Shown here one piece after another: positions 8,898 to 16,000 of a DNA stretch of 64,000 nt (positions are counted from its first letter, which is position 1; every line of letters starts with the position of its first letter). Source of the DNA: Gemmatimonas phototrophica (GTDB lineage Bacteria > Gemmatimonadota > Gemmatimonadetes > Gemmatimonadales > Gemmatimonadaceae); the NCBI GenBank assembly GCA_945869195.1, contig CAMBNV010000008.1, positions 65,367 to 129,366 of the forward strand, read 5' to 3'. Under the pieces are notes generated by a model, which worked only from the letters and a program-made list of their open reading frames with translations, was not told the origin of the DNA and did no database searches. A program made the translations under genes and the position numbers.

Positions 8898-9860
8898 ATG
8901 CCCTCCTCTTTCCCGCTTCCGTTCCGTCCGCGCCATCTGCTCGTTGGAGCCGCAGCGCACGAGGAGATTATCGCCTGGATCCGGTCCCGCCGTCCTGACC
9001 TCGAGTTCCGCGGCGCGCTGCCTGCCGACGTCACAGGCGATGATCTGACGTGGGCCGAGGCCTACATCGGATTCAGGCGCCCGCTCGCCGCCGTGACCAT
9101 GGGCAATGTCCGCTGGGTGCACTGCACCGGCGCCGGCGTCGATGCCTGGCTCGCCGACGGATGGCTCGATCCCACGATCCTCCTGACCCGCTCGACCGAG
9201 TCGTTCGGCCCGAGGATCGCCGAGTGGGCGCTCGCGCGCGTGCTCGCGTTCCAACAGCAGTTGCACGCGCTCGCGGAGGAGCAACACGCCGCGCGATGGG
9301 CGCCGCGCGACCTGACTCCGCTTGCCGGCACGCGCGCCCTCGTGGTCGGAACGGGCCACATCGGCCGCGCGGTCGGCCAGGCGCTCGCCGCACTTGGCGT
9401 GACGGTCACTGGCGTGTCGCGGAGTGGAGCCAGCGTTGGCGCGCCCTTCAGCGCCGTGTATCCCGTGAGTGCACTTCCCTCACTCGTGGGAGAGACTGAC
9501 TGGATCGTGCTCGTGATCCCATCGACAATGGAGTCGAAGCACCTCTTCTCACGCGAACTACTCTCGCGGTGCCGCGGAGCCGTGCTCCTGAACGCGGGAC
9601 GCGGCGCGGTGCTCGACGAGGCAGCGCTTGTCGACGCTCTCGACCAGGGATGGCTGCGCGGTGCCGCGCTCGACGTTTTCGAAAGAGAACCGTTGCCGGA
9701 GAACTCGCCTCTCTGGACCAACCCGAGAGTGATGATCTCGCCCCACATGTCGGGCCCCACGACCGTCGAGGGAGCGGGTGCCGGCTTTGTCGAGTGTCTC
9801 GAGGCGCTACAGGGCGGCGTGGTGCCAAAGTGGCGGGTGGATCGTAGCACCGGATACTGA
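8898..9860 (+). CDS. NAD(P)-dependent D-2-hydroxyacid dehydrogenase
   Basis: 320 aa. The Rossmann motif VVGTGHIGRAVGQALAALG lies near residue 150. The three catalytic residues of the family are all in place: Arg in LLNAGRGAVLDEAAL, Glu in ALDVFEREPLPENSPLW, and His in MISPHMSGPT. The enzyme would interconvert 2-keto acids and D-2-hydroxy acids in the cytoplasm. The N-terminal substrate domain resembles the glyoxylate/hydroxypyruvate reductase (GhrA-like) branch more than lactate dehydrogenases, but I cannot fix the substrate. It is a single-gene unit converging on the MatC-like gene. No strong Shine-Dalgarno is visible before the ATG. Confidence 0.9.
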   Translation: MPSSFPLPFRPRHLLVGAAAHEEIIAWIRSRRPDLEFRGALPADVTGDDLTWAEAYIGFRRPLAAVTMGNVRWVHCTGAGVDAWLADGWLDPTILLTRSTESFGPRIAEWALARVLAFQQQLHALAEEQHAARWAPRDLTPLAGTRALVVGTGHIGRAVGQALAALGVTVTGVSRSGASVGAPFSAVYPVSALPSLVGETDWIVLVIPSTMESKHLFSRELLSRCRGAVLLNAGRGAVLDEAALVDALDQGWLRGAALDVFEREPLPENSPLWTNPRVMISPHMSGPTTVEGAGAGFVECLEALQGGVVPKWRVDRSTGY

Positions 9861-9893
9861 GCCGGGTACTGAACCGGGTGCCAGGCGCGGTGC

Positions 9894-11138
9894 CTACCTC
9901 ACGAAGAACCCGATGAAGAACTGACAGAAAATCGCCCCGACGACCGTCATCGACAGCCCCCAGAGCAGCAGGCTCCGGAACAGCTTCGCTGGGTCGTGCC
10001 CCGCCGGTAGCGCCGCGATGCAGAGCGCGCCGAGTGTGGAGAGTGGCGACACGTCGACGATGGCGGCCCCCACGTTGATGCTGAGTGCGACCTCTAGCGG
10101 ATTCCCTCCGCCGAGCCGCGCGACGAGCCCGGGCACCATTGGCAGGAAGGTCGGGTAGACCACGGCCGAGGTCGAACTGTAGGTGGAGATCGTCCCCGTA
10201 ATGAACGCGATCAGGCCATTCACGCTGGCCGGTGAGGCGACTCGCGCCAAGAGGTCCGTGAAGAGCACCATGCCGCCGGTGCCGTCAAGCACGCCAATCA
10301 GCACACTCACACCGCAGACCATCACGAGCACCGACCAGGGGACCGCCTTGAGCATCGCCGCGTCGTCGGCGGTGCGCGCGAGGACGAGCACGGCCGCCGC
10401 CGCAAAGGCGGCAAGGCCGAGGTTCACCCGGAACACCACCACGGCGATAATCCAGAGTGCGCCCACGGCGAACGTCAGCCGGTGCGCACGCGTGAGTGGT
10501 TGGAGCGATTCCTGCTCGAGCCTCGCGTCATCGCGAAAGAGCTTGGGACCGCCGAAGAGCGCCCAGGCGATCAGCGCGGCCAACGCGTGCGCGGTGAAGT
10601 TGGCGGCCCACACCCGCCACTCATGGCCCCCAAGTCCCGCCTTGCCCATCGCCGAACTCACAATCACTCCCACGGAGCTGAACGGCGAGAGATTCCCCGC
10701 ATTGGCCCCGTTACCGATCATCAGGGCCGTGAGCAGCACGGGCACGTCCGCTCGCAAACCGGCCGCCATCGCGAGCGGAGCCAGGAGCGCGAGCGTGGCG
10801 ATCGCCCCCGGGCCCATGGTGCTGATGCCGCAGGCGAGCGCGAAGAACAAGAGCGGAAGCAGCGCCACGCGCCCCGCCGTCACCGCGAGTGATCGTTGCG
10901 TGAGCACCGCCATCGTCCCGTTCGCCTGCGCGACGCCAAAGAGCAGCGTCACCCCAAGCAGCGTGAGAAAGAGCGACGACGGGAAGGTCGCCATCATCGT
11001 GTCCGCCCTCCACCCGGCCGCATAGACCGCAATCGGCCACGCGAGTGCCACCGCGAGCACACCGACATTGAGCCGCGTGCCGAAGCTCGCGACAATCACC
11101 ACACCGATCGCGATGAGCGAGAGGACGGCCGGACTCAT
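9894..11138 (-). CDS. matC: MatC-like malonate/dicarboxylate transporter (SLC13-type permease)
   Basis: 414 aa, strongly hydrophobic with about eleven transmembrane segments. The N-terminal half matches the MatC N-terminal domain: TRLNVGVLAVALAWPI, FPSSLFLTLLGVTLLFGVAQ and GISTMGPGAIATLALLAP. The conserved loop MIGNGANAGNLSPFSSVGV fits a substrate site. MatC proteins are predicted dicarboxylate (malonate) carriers. The start at 11138 is fixed by a 4-base ATGA overlap with the stop of the acyl-CoA synthetase gene, which has MatB character. Uptake plus activation of malonate is therefore the most economical reading. The specificity is inference from this pairing. Confidence 0.8.
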   Translation of the reverse strand: MSPAVLSLIAIGVVIVASFGTRLNVGVLAVALAWPIAVYAAGWRADTMMATFPSSLFLTLLGVTLLFGVAQANGTMAVLTQRSLAVTAGRVALLPLLFFALACGISTMGPGAIATLALLAPLAMAAGLRADVPVLLTALMIGNGANAGNLSPFSSVGVIVSSAMGKAGLGGHEWRVWAANFTAHALAALIAWALFGGPKLFRDDARLEQESLQPLTRAHRLTFAVGALWIIAVVVFRVNLGLAAFAAAAVLVLARTADDAAMLKAVPWSVLVMVCGVSVLIGVLDGTGGMVLFTDLLARVASPASVNGLIAFITGTISTYSSTSAVVYPTFLPMVPGLVARLGGGNPLEVALSINVGAAIVDVSPLSTLGALCIAALPAGHDPAKLFRSLLLWGLSMTVVGAIFCQFFIGFFVR

Positions 11139-12610
11139 GTGCGCATCGCCGCGAGCAGGTGTTTCTGCACCTTGCCGAGGGCGGTGCGCGGGAGCGCCGT
11201 GACCCGAACCCACCCACGCGGCACCTTGAATGACGCGAGCGCAGCGCGCACCGCGGATTCAATTGCGGCCAGGTTAACCCCGTCATCGCAGACCAGATAC
11301 GCGACCGGCATCTCTCCGCGCACCGGATCGCTCTCCCCCGTGACCGCAGCCTCCCGCACCCCAGGGAGCGTGAGCAGAAACTCCTCGATCTCGCGTGGAT
11401 AAATATTGAACCCGCCTGAGATGATCAGATCGCTACGGCGTCCCTGCAGCGTGATGTAGCCATCCGCCGACCGCGTACCGATGTCGCCCGTGCGGAACCA
11501 GCCGTCCTGGAATGCCTGCGCGGTTGCCTCCGGCCAACGCCAGTAGCCGGCGCAGACATTTGGTCCCTGCACCCAGAGCTCGCCGATCGCGTCGTCGCCA
11601 ACCGGGAGACCGGTCTCGTCACGAATCTCGAGCGCGACCAGCGGCAGTGGCAGTCCCACCGTGCCGGCGCGCCGCTCGCCGACGAGTGGATTGCTCACGT
11701 TCATGAGTGTCTCGGTCATGCCGTAGCGTTCGAGGATCACATGCGCGTAGCGCTCCCGGAATGCTTCCAGCACCTGCGACGGCAGCGGAGCCGAACCCGA
11801 GACAAAGAGCCGCGTGCGTGCGCCGATCTCCCGCGCGCGGACCGGATCGGCCTCGAGGAGCCGGACGTACATCGTCGGCACGCCAAAGAAGAGCGTCGGG
11901 TGGTAGGCGTCGAACCAATCGAGAACGAGGTCACGGTCAAACCGCTCCACGAGCCGCATATGACACCCGCTCGCCAGCCAGCACTGCACGCCATTGCCGA
12001 GTCCGTGCACGTGGAAGAGCGGGAGCGCGGCGAGGTACCGGTCGGTGCTCGTGATCCCCCACGCGCTCACCAGTGCGAGCGCGTTCGCGACGAAGTTGCC
12101 GTGTGTGAGGATTGCGCCCTTGGCGACCCCCGTGGTACCTGAGGTGTAGACGAGCGCGGCCGGCGTATTGGCGTCGCAGCGGAGGCGCGTGACGGGCATC
12201 GTCGCGGACTCTCGTCCCTGCTCCAAACCCTCGACATCCCAGATCGTCGTGCCGGCCGGAAAGTCAGAGGCACGGTCCGCGGTCGTCACGACCGCGCTGG
12301 GCTTCGAGTCGCCGACGATGTGACCAATCTCGCGGCCCTTGTAGAGGACGTTGATCGGCACGACGATTACGCCGAGCTTCACCGCGGCGAGCCAGATGTC
12401 GATGACCGCCAGTCGATTGGGAAGACAGAATGCGATGCGGTCGCCGCGCACGAGTCCGCGCGACGAGAGGAGGTGCGCGAGGTGGTCGCTGCGCGCGTCG
12501 AGTTCGCCGAAGGTGAGCGAGCGCGTGCCGCCTGCCGGCACGTCAATCTCCAGGGCCGTGGTGTCGCGACGGCCGCGGAGCGAAAGGTCGTACAGGTCGA
12601 GGAGGGACAT
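11135..12610 (-). CDS. matB: Malonyl-CoA synthetase-like AMP-forming acyl-CoA ligase
   Basis: 491 aa from ATG 12610 (MSLLDLYDLSLRG). An in-frame ATG 32 codons upstream is unlikely because the extra residues are Arg-rich and unlike the family. ANL-superfamily motifs in order: P-loop LVYTSGTTGVAKGAI near residue 155, the A5 motif ILERYGMTETLMNVSNP, WFRTGDIGTRSADGYITLQG, and the catalytic Lys in LPRTALGKVQKHL near the end. The tail TETLMNVSNP after the A5 core and the short length are typical of MatB (malonate + CoA + ATP to malonyl-CoA) rather than long-chain ligases. Its stop overlaps the start of the MatC-like transporter. Methylmalonate is an alternative substrate. Confidence 0.82.
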   Translation of the reverse strand: MSLLDLYDLSLRGRRDTTALEIDVPAGGTRSLTFGELDARSDHLAHLLSSRGLVRGDRIAFCLPNRLAVIDIWLAAVKLGVIVVPINVLYKGREIGHIVGDSKPSAVVTTADRASDFPAGTTIWDVEGLEQGRESATMPVTRLRCDANTPAALVYTSGTTGVAKGAILTHGNFVANALALVSAWGITSTDRYLAALPLFHVHGLGNGVQCWLASGCHMRLVERFDRDLVLDWFDAYHPTLFFGVPTMYVRLLEADPVRAREIGARTRLFVSGSAPLPSQVLEAFRERYAHVILERYGMTETLMNVSNPLVGERRAGTVGLPLPLVALEIRDETGLPVGDDAIGELWVQGPNVCAGYWRWPEATAQAFQDGWFRTGDIGTRSADGYITLQGRRSDLIISGGFNIYPREIEEFLLTLPGVREAAVTGESDPVRGEMPVAYLVCDDGVNLAAIESAVRAALASFKVPRGWVRVTALPRTALGKVQKHLLAAMRT

Positions 12611-12662
12611 TCGGCGGGGAAGGTACAGTGTGCGAGCGGGCGCCGTCCATCGGCGCGCTCCG

Positions 12663-13910
12663 CTACCGGCGCGGGTGATCCGCGTGCAGCGTCGCAACCA
12701 CCGCATCGAAAAACAGGTCGTCGTTCACGACCGCACCGCCCGATGGCGCTGGCTGCGCGCTCCAGACCACGATCACGACCCGCTCGACGGGGTTCACATA
12801 GATGAACTGCCCGTGGATGCCGACGGCGCTGAACGCAGCATCTCGGCGTGCCGCAGCGGTGGTCGCCGTCCACCAGAGGTAGCCGTAGTCGAGCGCCCGT
12901 CCGTTGCGGAGGACCTTCGGCGACGTCGCCTCGCGCACCCAGCCCGTGGGCAGGATCGTATCGCGGCCAACGATTCCGTCCGCCATGACGAAGAGTCCGA
13001 AGCGGCCATAGTCGCGGAGCGTCGCACTGATCCCGCTCCCGCCGATCTCAAGGCCGTCGGGCGATGCCAGCCACCACTTCGCCTCGGCCTCCATCCCGGC
13101 GGGCACCCAGATCTTCTCCGAGAGGTACGCGGCGAGCGGCTTCCCCACCGCGCCGCGCAGGAGCTCCGCCGCCACCTGCGTCTCGCCCGTGCTGTAGGTG
13201 TTGACGATCCCTGGCTCGGTGGCACGCGCGAGACTCTTGAGCACCGTCAGTGCCGCGCCCGGCACCTGCGAGATCTGTGCCTCGAGCAGTCGCCGGCGGT
13301 CGGACTGGGGATCCGTATACGTCTCCGTCCAGCGCACGCCGGACGACATCATGAGGACGTCGCGGACCGAGACACCGTCGTACGCGCTTCCCGTGAGCGC
13401 CGGGACATAGCGCGTGACCGGGTCGTTGATGTTGGCGATTCTTCCCTCGCGTATGGCCGCGCCGATCAGCGTCGAGGTCACGGACTTCGCAATCGACATC
13501 GACATCCAACGCGTGCGCGCCGTGTTTCCGAAGCGATACCGTTCGAGGGCGATCCGGCCGTCCTTCAGGACTAGCATCGCCGCGACGCGATTCAGTTCGA
13601 CGTAGCGGTTAAGATCGTAGATCGAATCGCCATCGGTGAACCGAAAGTCGCCGAGTGCGCGCTCGGCGCGGAGAAGCGGCCGCGGTGTGGCCGATGGTGC
13701 GATCGCCCGCGTGGGGAAGAGCCGATCGATGTTGCGGAAGGTGTTCTGGGCGAGCTCGGGCGTTAGCGCGCCATCGTAGCTCTGCCGGACCGTACCAATC
13801 GGCTCGGTCGCGTGCGGATACGCGTCCGGGAGGGAAGGCGTCGCGGCGCACGCGGTGCAGGCGATGACCACTAGGGCTCGGCAAACAGTCTGACGGTCGA
13901 GGCGCGGCAA
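12663..13910 (-). CDS. Serine hydrolase (beta-lactamase class C fold), predicted lipoprotein
   Basis: 415 aa from a TTG at 13910, chosen because GAGGG precedes it by 7 bases and it opens a short lipoprotein-like signal (CRALVVIACTACAA). An ATG at 14057 would add 49 residues and bury that segment. The catalytic SxxK is in WMSMSIAKSVTSTLIG, and a Tyr of the second motif is in NTYSTGETQV. The family includes penicillin-binding-like carboxypeptidases and esterases. HGQF near the C-terminus sits where KTG-like motifs normally occur. Substrate unknown. The gene is head-to-head with the thioesterase gene and shows no operon partner. Confidence 0.85.
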   Translation of the reverse strand: MPRLDRQTVCRALVVIACTACAATPSLPDAYPHATEPIGTVRQSYDGALTPELAQNTFRNIDRLFPTRAIAPSATPRPLLRAERALGDFRFTDGDSIYDLNRYVELNRVAAMLVLKDGRIALERYRFGNTARTRWMSMSIAKSVTSTLIGAAIREGRIANINDPVTRYVPALTGSAYDGVSVRDVLMMSSGVRWTETYTDPQSDRRRLLEAQISQVPGAALTVLKSLARATEPGIVNTYSTGETQVAAELLRGAVGKPLAAYLSEKIWVPAGMEAEAKWWLASPDGLEIGGSGISATLRDYGRFGLFVMADGIVGRDTILPTGWVREATSPKVLRNGRALDYGYLWWTATTAAARRDAAFSAVGIHGQFIYVNPVERVVIVVWSAQPAPSGGAVVNDDLFFDAVVATLHADHPRR

Positions 13911-14085
13911 GCGGGGGCCCTCAGGATGGTTCAGCAGTACACCGCGCACCGCTCCCTGCTCGGCGCTGGCTAGAAGGGACAAAGCTGCGACCCGTGTCGC
14001 GCCAGCCGCAAGGAGCCCCGCCAAGCGACAGCCGCTGCGCACCGATCGCAGTTCCATCGCGGCGGCCACGGACGCAACTTCAGGG

Positions 14086-14499
14086 ATGACGATCCAAGGC
14101 CAAACGTCTCGATTCGAGCTGTCCGTCCCCGTGACCCCCGAGGACTTCGACGAACTCGGCCACGTCAACAACGTGGTCTATCTCCGCTGGGCACAGGACG
14201 TCGCGATCGCACACTGGCAGTCAGCGGCAACGCCCGCGCAACGCGAGCTGCTTGCCTGGGTCGCTCACCGCCACGAGATCGACTACAAGGCACCGGCGCT
14301 CCCAGGCGATGCGATTATCGCCTCCACCTGGGTGGGCAATGCTGAGGCGGTGCGATTTGAGCGATTCGTCGAGATCCTGCGCGAGCGCGATCGGCAGGTG
14401 CTCGCCACGGCGCGTACCGTCTGGGTACCGATCGCGCGCGCCACGGGACGTGTCACGCGGGTGAGCGACGATGTGCGCCGCGTCTTCGCGCGCGACTGA
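14086..14499 (+). CDS. Acyl-CoA thioesterase (hotdog fold, 4HBT family)
   Basis: 137 aa, the usual size of a single hotdog domain. The segment VTPEDFDELGHVNNVVYLRW contains the family signature with the catalytic Asp and the HVNN helix start, followed by HRHEIDYKAPALPGDAI and the closing strand TARTVWVPIARATGRV. It would hydrolyse a short or medium acyl-CoA thioester in the cytoplasm. The gene converges with the SDR gene with only 8 bases between stops. The acyl substrate is not deducible from sequence. Confidence 0.88.
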   Translation: MTIQGQTSRFELSVPVTPEDFDELGHVNNVVYLRWAQDVAIAHWQSAATPAQRELLAWVAHRHEIDYKAPALPGDAIIASTWVGNAEAVRFERFVEILRERDRQVLATARTVWVPIARATGRVTRVSDDVRRVFARD

Positions 14500-14507
14500 C
14501 GGCCAGC

Positions 14508-15263
14508 TCAGGGGTCCGTGCCGAGCCCCGCGCAATAGGCCGCGATCTGCCCCTGCGCGCCGGGGCGTGTGTACACGTCCGGCTTCTGTGAAATGATGAC
14601 TCCCGCAATCTGGTCCGCGACCGCCTCGACCTCCTGCCCGCCTGGGAGCTTCCGCGAGTCGGGCCCGCCGTGCGCTGCATTCTTCCCGAAGTCCGTGTAG
14701 ACCACGCCCGGCGAGACGAGCGAGATGGCGATTCCCGGATCGCTCTCCCGAAGCTCGGCGCGAAATCCCTCGGTGAGCGCATTCAGGTAGTGCTTCGCCG
14801 CGCTGTACGCCGTGCGCGTGATCGCGACCGGCATGCGCCCGAGCATCGACGAGATGTTGATGAAATGGCCAGCGCCCTGCGCGCGGAATACCGGCAGCGT
14901 CTCCTGCATGGCGAAGAGCACCGACTTCACGTTCACACCCATCATCTCGTCGATGTCCTGGTCGGTGAGCTGCGTTGGCAGGCGGCTGATCCCCTGCCCC
15001 GCATTGTTCACCCAGACGTCGACGCGCCCGTGTGCGGCCACGGCTTCGGCGACGGCGCGACGCACGTCGGTGCGCACGGTCACGTCAGCGACAATCACGG
15101 TGGCCAGTCCACCACAGCGCGCCGCCACGGCGTGAAGTGCCTCGCGGCGGCGCGCGACGAGCACCGGCTTCGCCCCGTCGCGCGCGATGCGTTCCGCGAG
15201 CGCGGCCCCAATTCCTGAGCTGCCGCCGGTGATGACGACGATCTTGTTCATGAGCGCGGTCAC
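14508..15263 (-). CDS. Short-chain dehydrogenase/reductase
   Basis: 251 aa from GTG 15263, which overlaps the TGA of the upstream Pr6Pr gene (GTGA) and has GAGG seven bases upstream. ATG 15251 (MNKIVVITGG) is the alternative. Classical SDR motifs are present: cofactor loop TGGSSGIGAAL, VNNAGQG, and the catalytic Ser and YSAAK in SSMLGRMPVAITRTAYSAAK. RRR in the second strand (VLVARRREAL) favours NADPH. The domain ends SPGVVYTDFGKNAA plus a short tail. Cytoplasmic oxidoreductase of unknown substrate, translationally coupled to a membrane protein gene. Confidence 0.9.
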   Translation of the reverse strand: MTALMNKIVVITGGSSGIGAALAERIARDGAKPVLVARRREALHAVAARCGGLATVIVADVTVRTDVRRAVAEAVAAHGRVDVWVNNAGQGISRLPTQLTDQDIDEMMGVNVKSVLFAMQETLPVFRAQGAGHFINISSMLGRMPVAITRTAYSAAKHYLNALTEGFRAELRESDPGIAISLVSPGVVYTDFGKNAAHGGPDSRKLPGGQEVEAVADQIAGVIISQKPDVYTRPGAQGQIAAYCAGLGTDP

Positions 15264-15901
15264 TCGCGCACCTCGGCCCGCTGGCGCGTCGTGATCAGCA
15301 GGAGCAGGCTCGCGACGAGAAAGTAGAAGACGAGGATCGCGGCCGCGTTGCGCGTGGCCGCCGCGATTCCGATTGTGTTCGCGTCCACGAAGAAGTACGG
15401 ATACTTCCCTGTCATCGCACCGCGCAGCATCAGGTAGACAAAGTAGGCGGCCGGGTAGATTCCAAACGCGGGCACATCGGCGAGCCGCAGCCCTGACTTG
15501 GGCGCGTGGAGCACCCAGTCGAGCGCGAAGCACGTCGGCACGAGGTAGTGCAGCCCAAGGTCCAGGACGTACTCCACCCCCACGGGATTGTTGATCGCGC
15601 GGAGCAGGAAGTGGTAGGCGAGCCCGACGACGACGATTGCCACCGCCGTCATCGCGCGCACGCGAGGGCGTGCGAGCCAGCGGCCGACCAGACTCGCCGG
15701 CGAGATCATCGGCACCGTGAGCACGAGCGCGACCAGCAGGTTCGTGAGGACCGTGAAGTAGCTGAAGTAGTCGGCGAGACCGGTCAGGAGCGAGTCGCCC
15801 CGCGCGAGTGAGTGCACAACTGAATAGACCATCTGCACGAGGACGGCAGTCCAGGCGATCGCCGCAGTGGTGGGGGCGAGGAAACGCTTCATTCGGTTCA
15901 T
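15260..15901 (-). CDS. Pr6Pr family integral membrane protein
   Basis: 213 aa with six predicted membrane spans. Characteristic family segments are SYFTVLTNLLVALVLTVP near residue 48, GLHYLVPTCFALDWVLHAPK near residue 115 and the loop TGKYPYFFVDANTIG. Pr6Pr (FAR-17a/AIG1-like) proteins are found in many bacteria. Eukaryotic relatives are hydrolases of fatty acid esters of hydroxy fatty acids, but the bacterial role is undefined. The conserved Thr (VLTN) and His (GLHYL) expected of that fold are present. The gene shares a GTGA junction with the SDR downstream. Confidence 0.85.
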   Translation of the reverse strand: MNRMKRFLAPTTAAIAWTAVLVQMVYSVVHSLARGDSLLTGLADYFSYFTVLTNLLVALVLTVPMISPASLVGRWLARPRVRAMTAVAIVVVGLAYHFLLRAINNPVGVEYVLDLGLHYLVPTCFALDWVLHAPKSGLRLADVPAFGIYPAAYFVYLMLRGAMTGKYPYFFVDANTIGIAAATRNAAAILVFYFLVASLLLLITTRQRAEVRE

Positions 15902-15936
15902 GGGGGGAAGTGGACGCTCAATCTACGCGAAACGAA

Positions 15937-15967
15937 AGGCGGGCCGCCCCCATCGGGCGGCCCGCCT
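15937..15967 (-). terminator. Intrinsic terminator of nrdJ
   Basis: A perfect 13-base stem (aggcgggccgccc / gggcggcccgcct) with a 5-base loop. On the minus strand it is followed by TTTCGTTTCG. It lies 33 bases after the nrdJ stop, so it should end that transcript and insulate the downstream Pr6Pr-SDR pair. Confidence 0.85.
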
Positions 15968-16000
15968 CAGATCAACAGTCCGGTGCGTTTTTCCGACGCC

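Noticed and set aside
12663-14171. Serine hydrolase starting at 14171
   Set aside because: That start would lie inside the divergent thioesterase gene. TTG 13910 with GAGGG upstream, or ATG 14057, is more reasonable.
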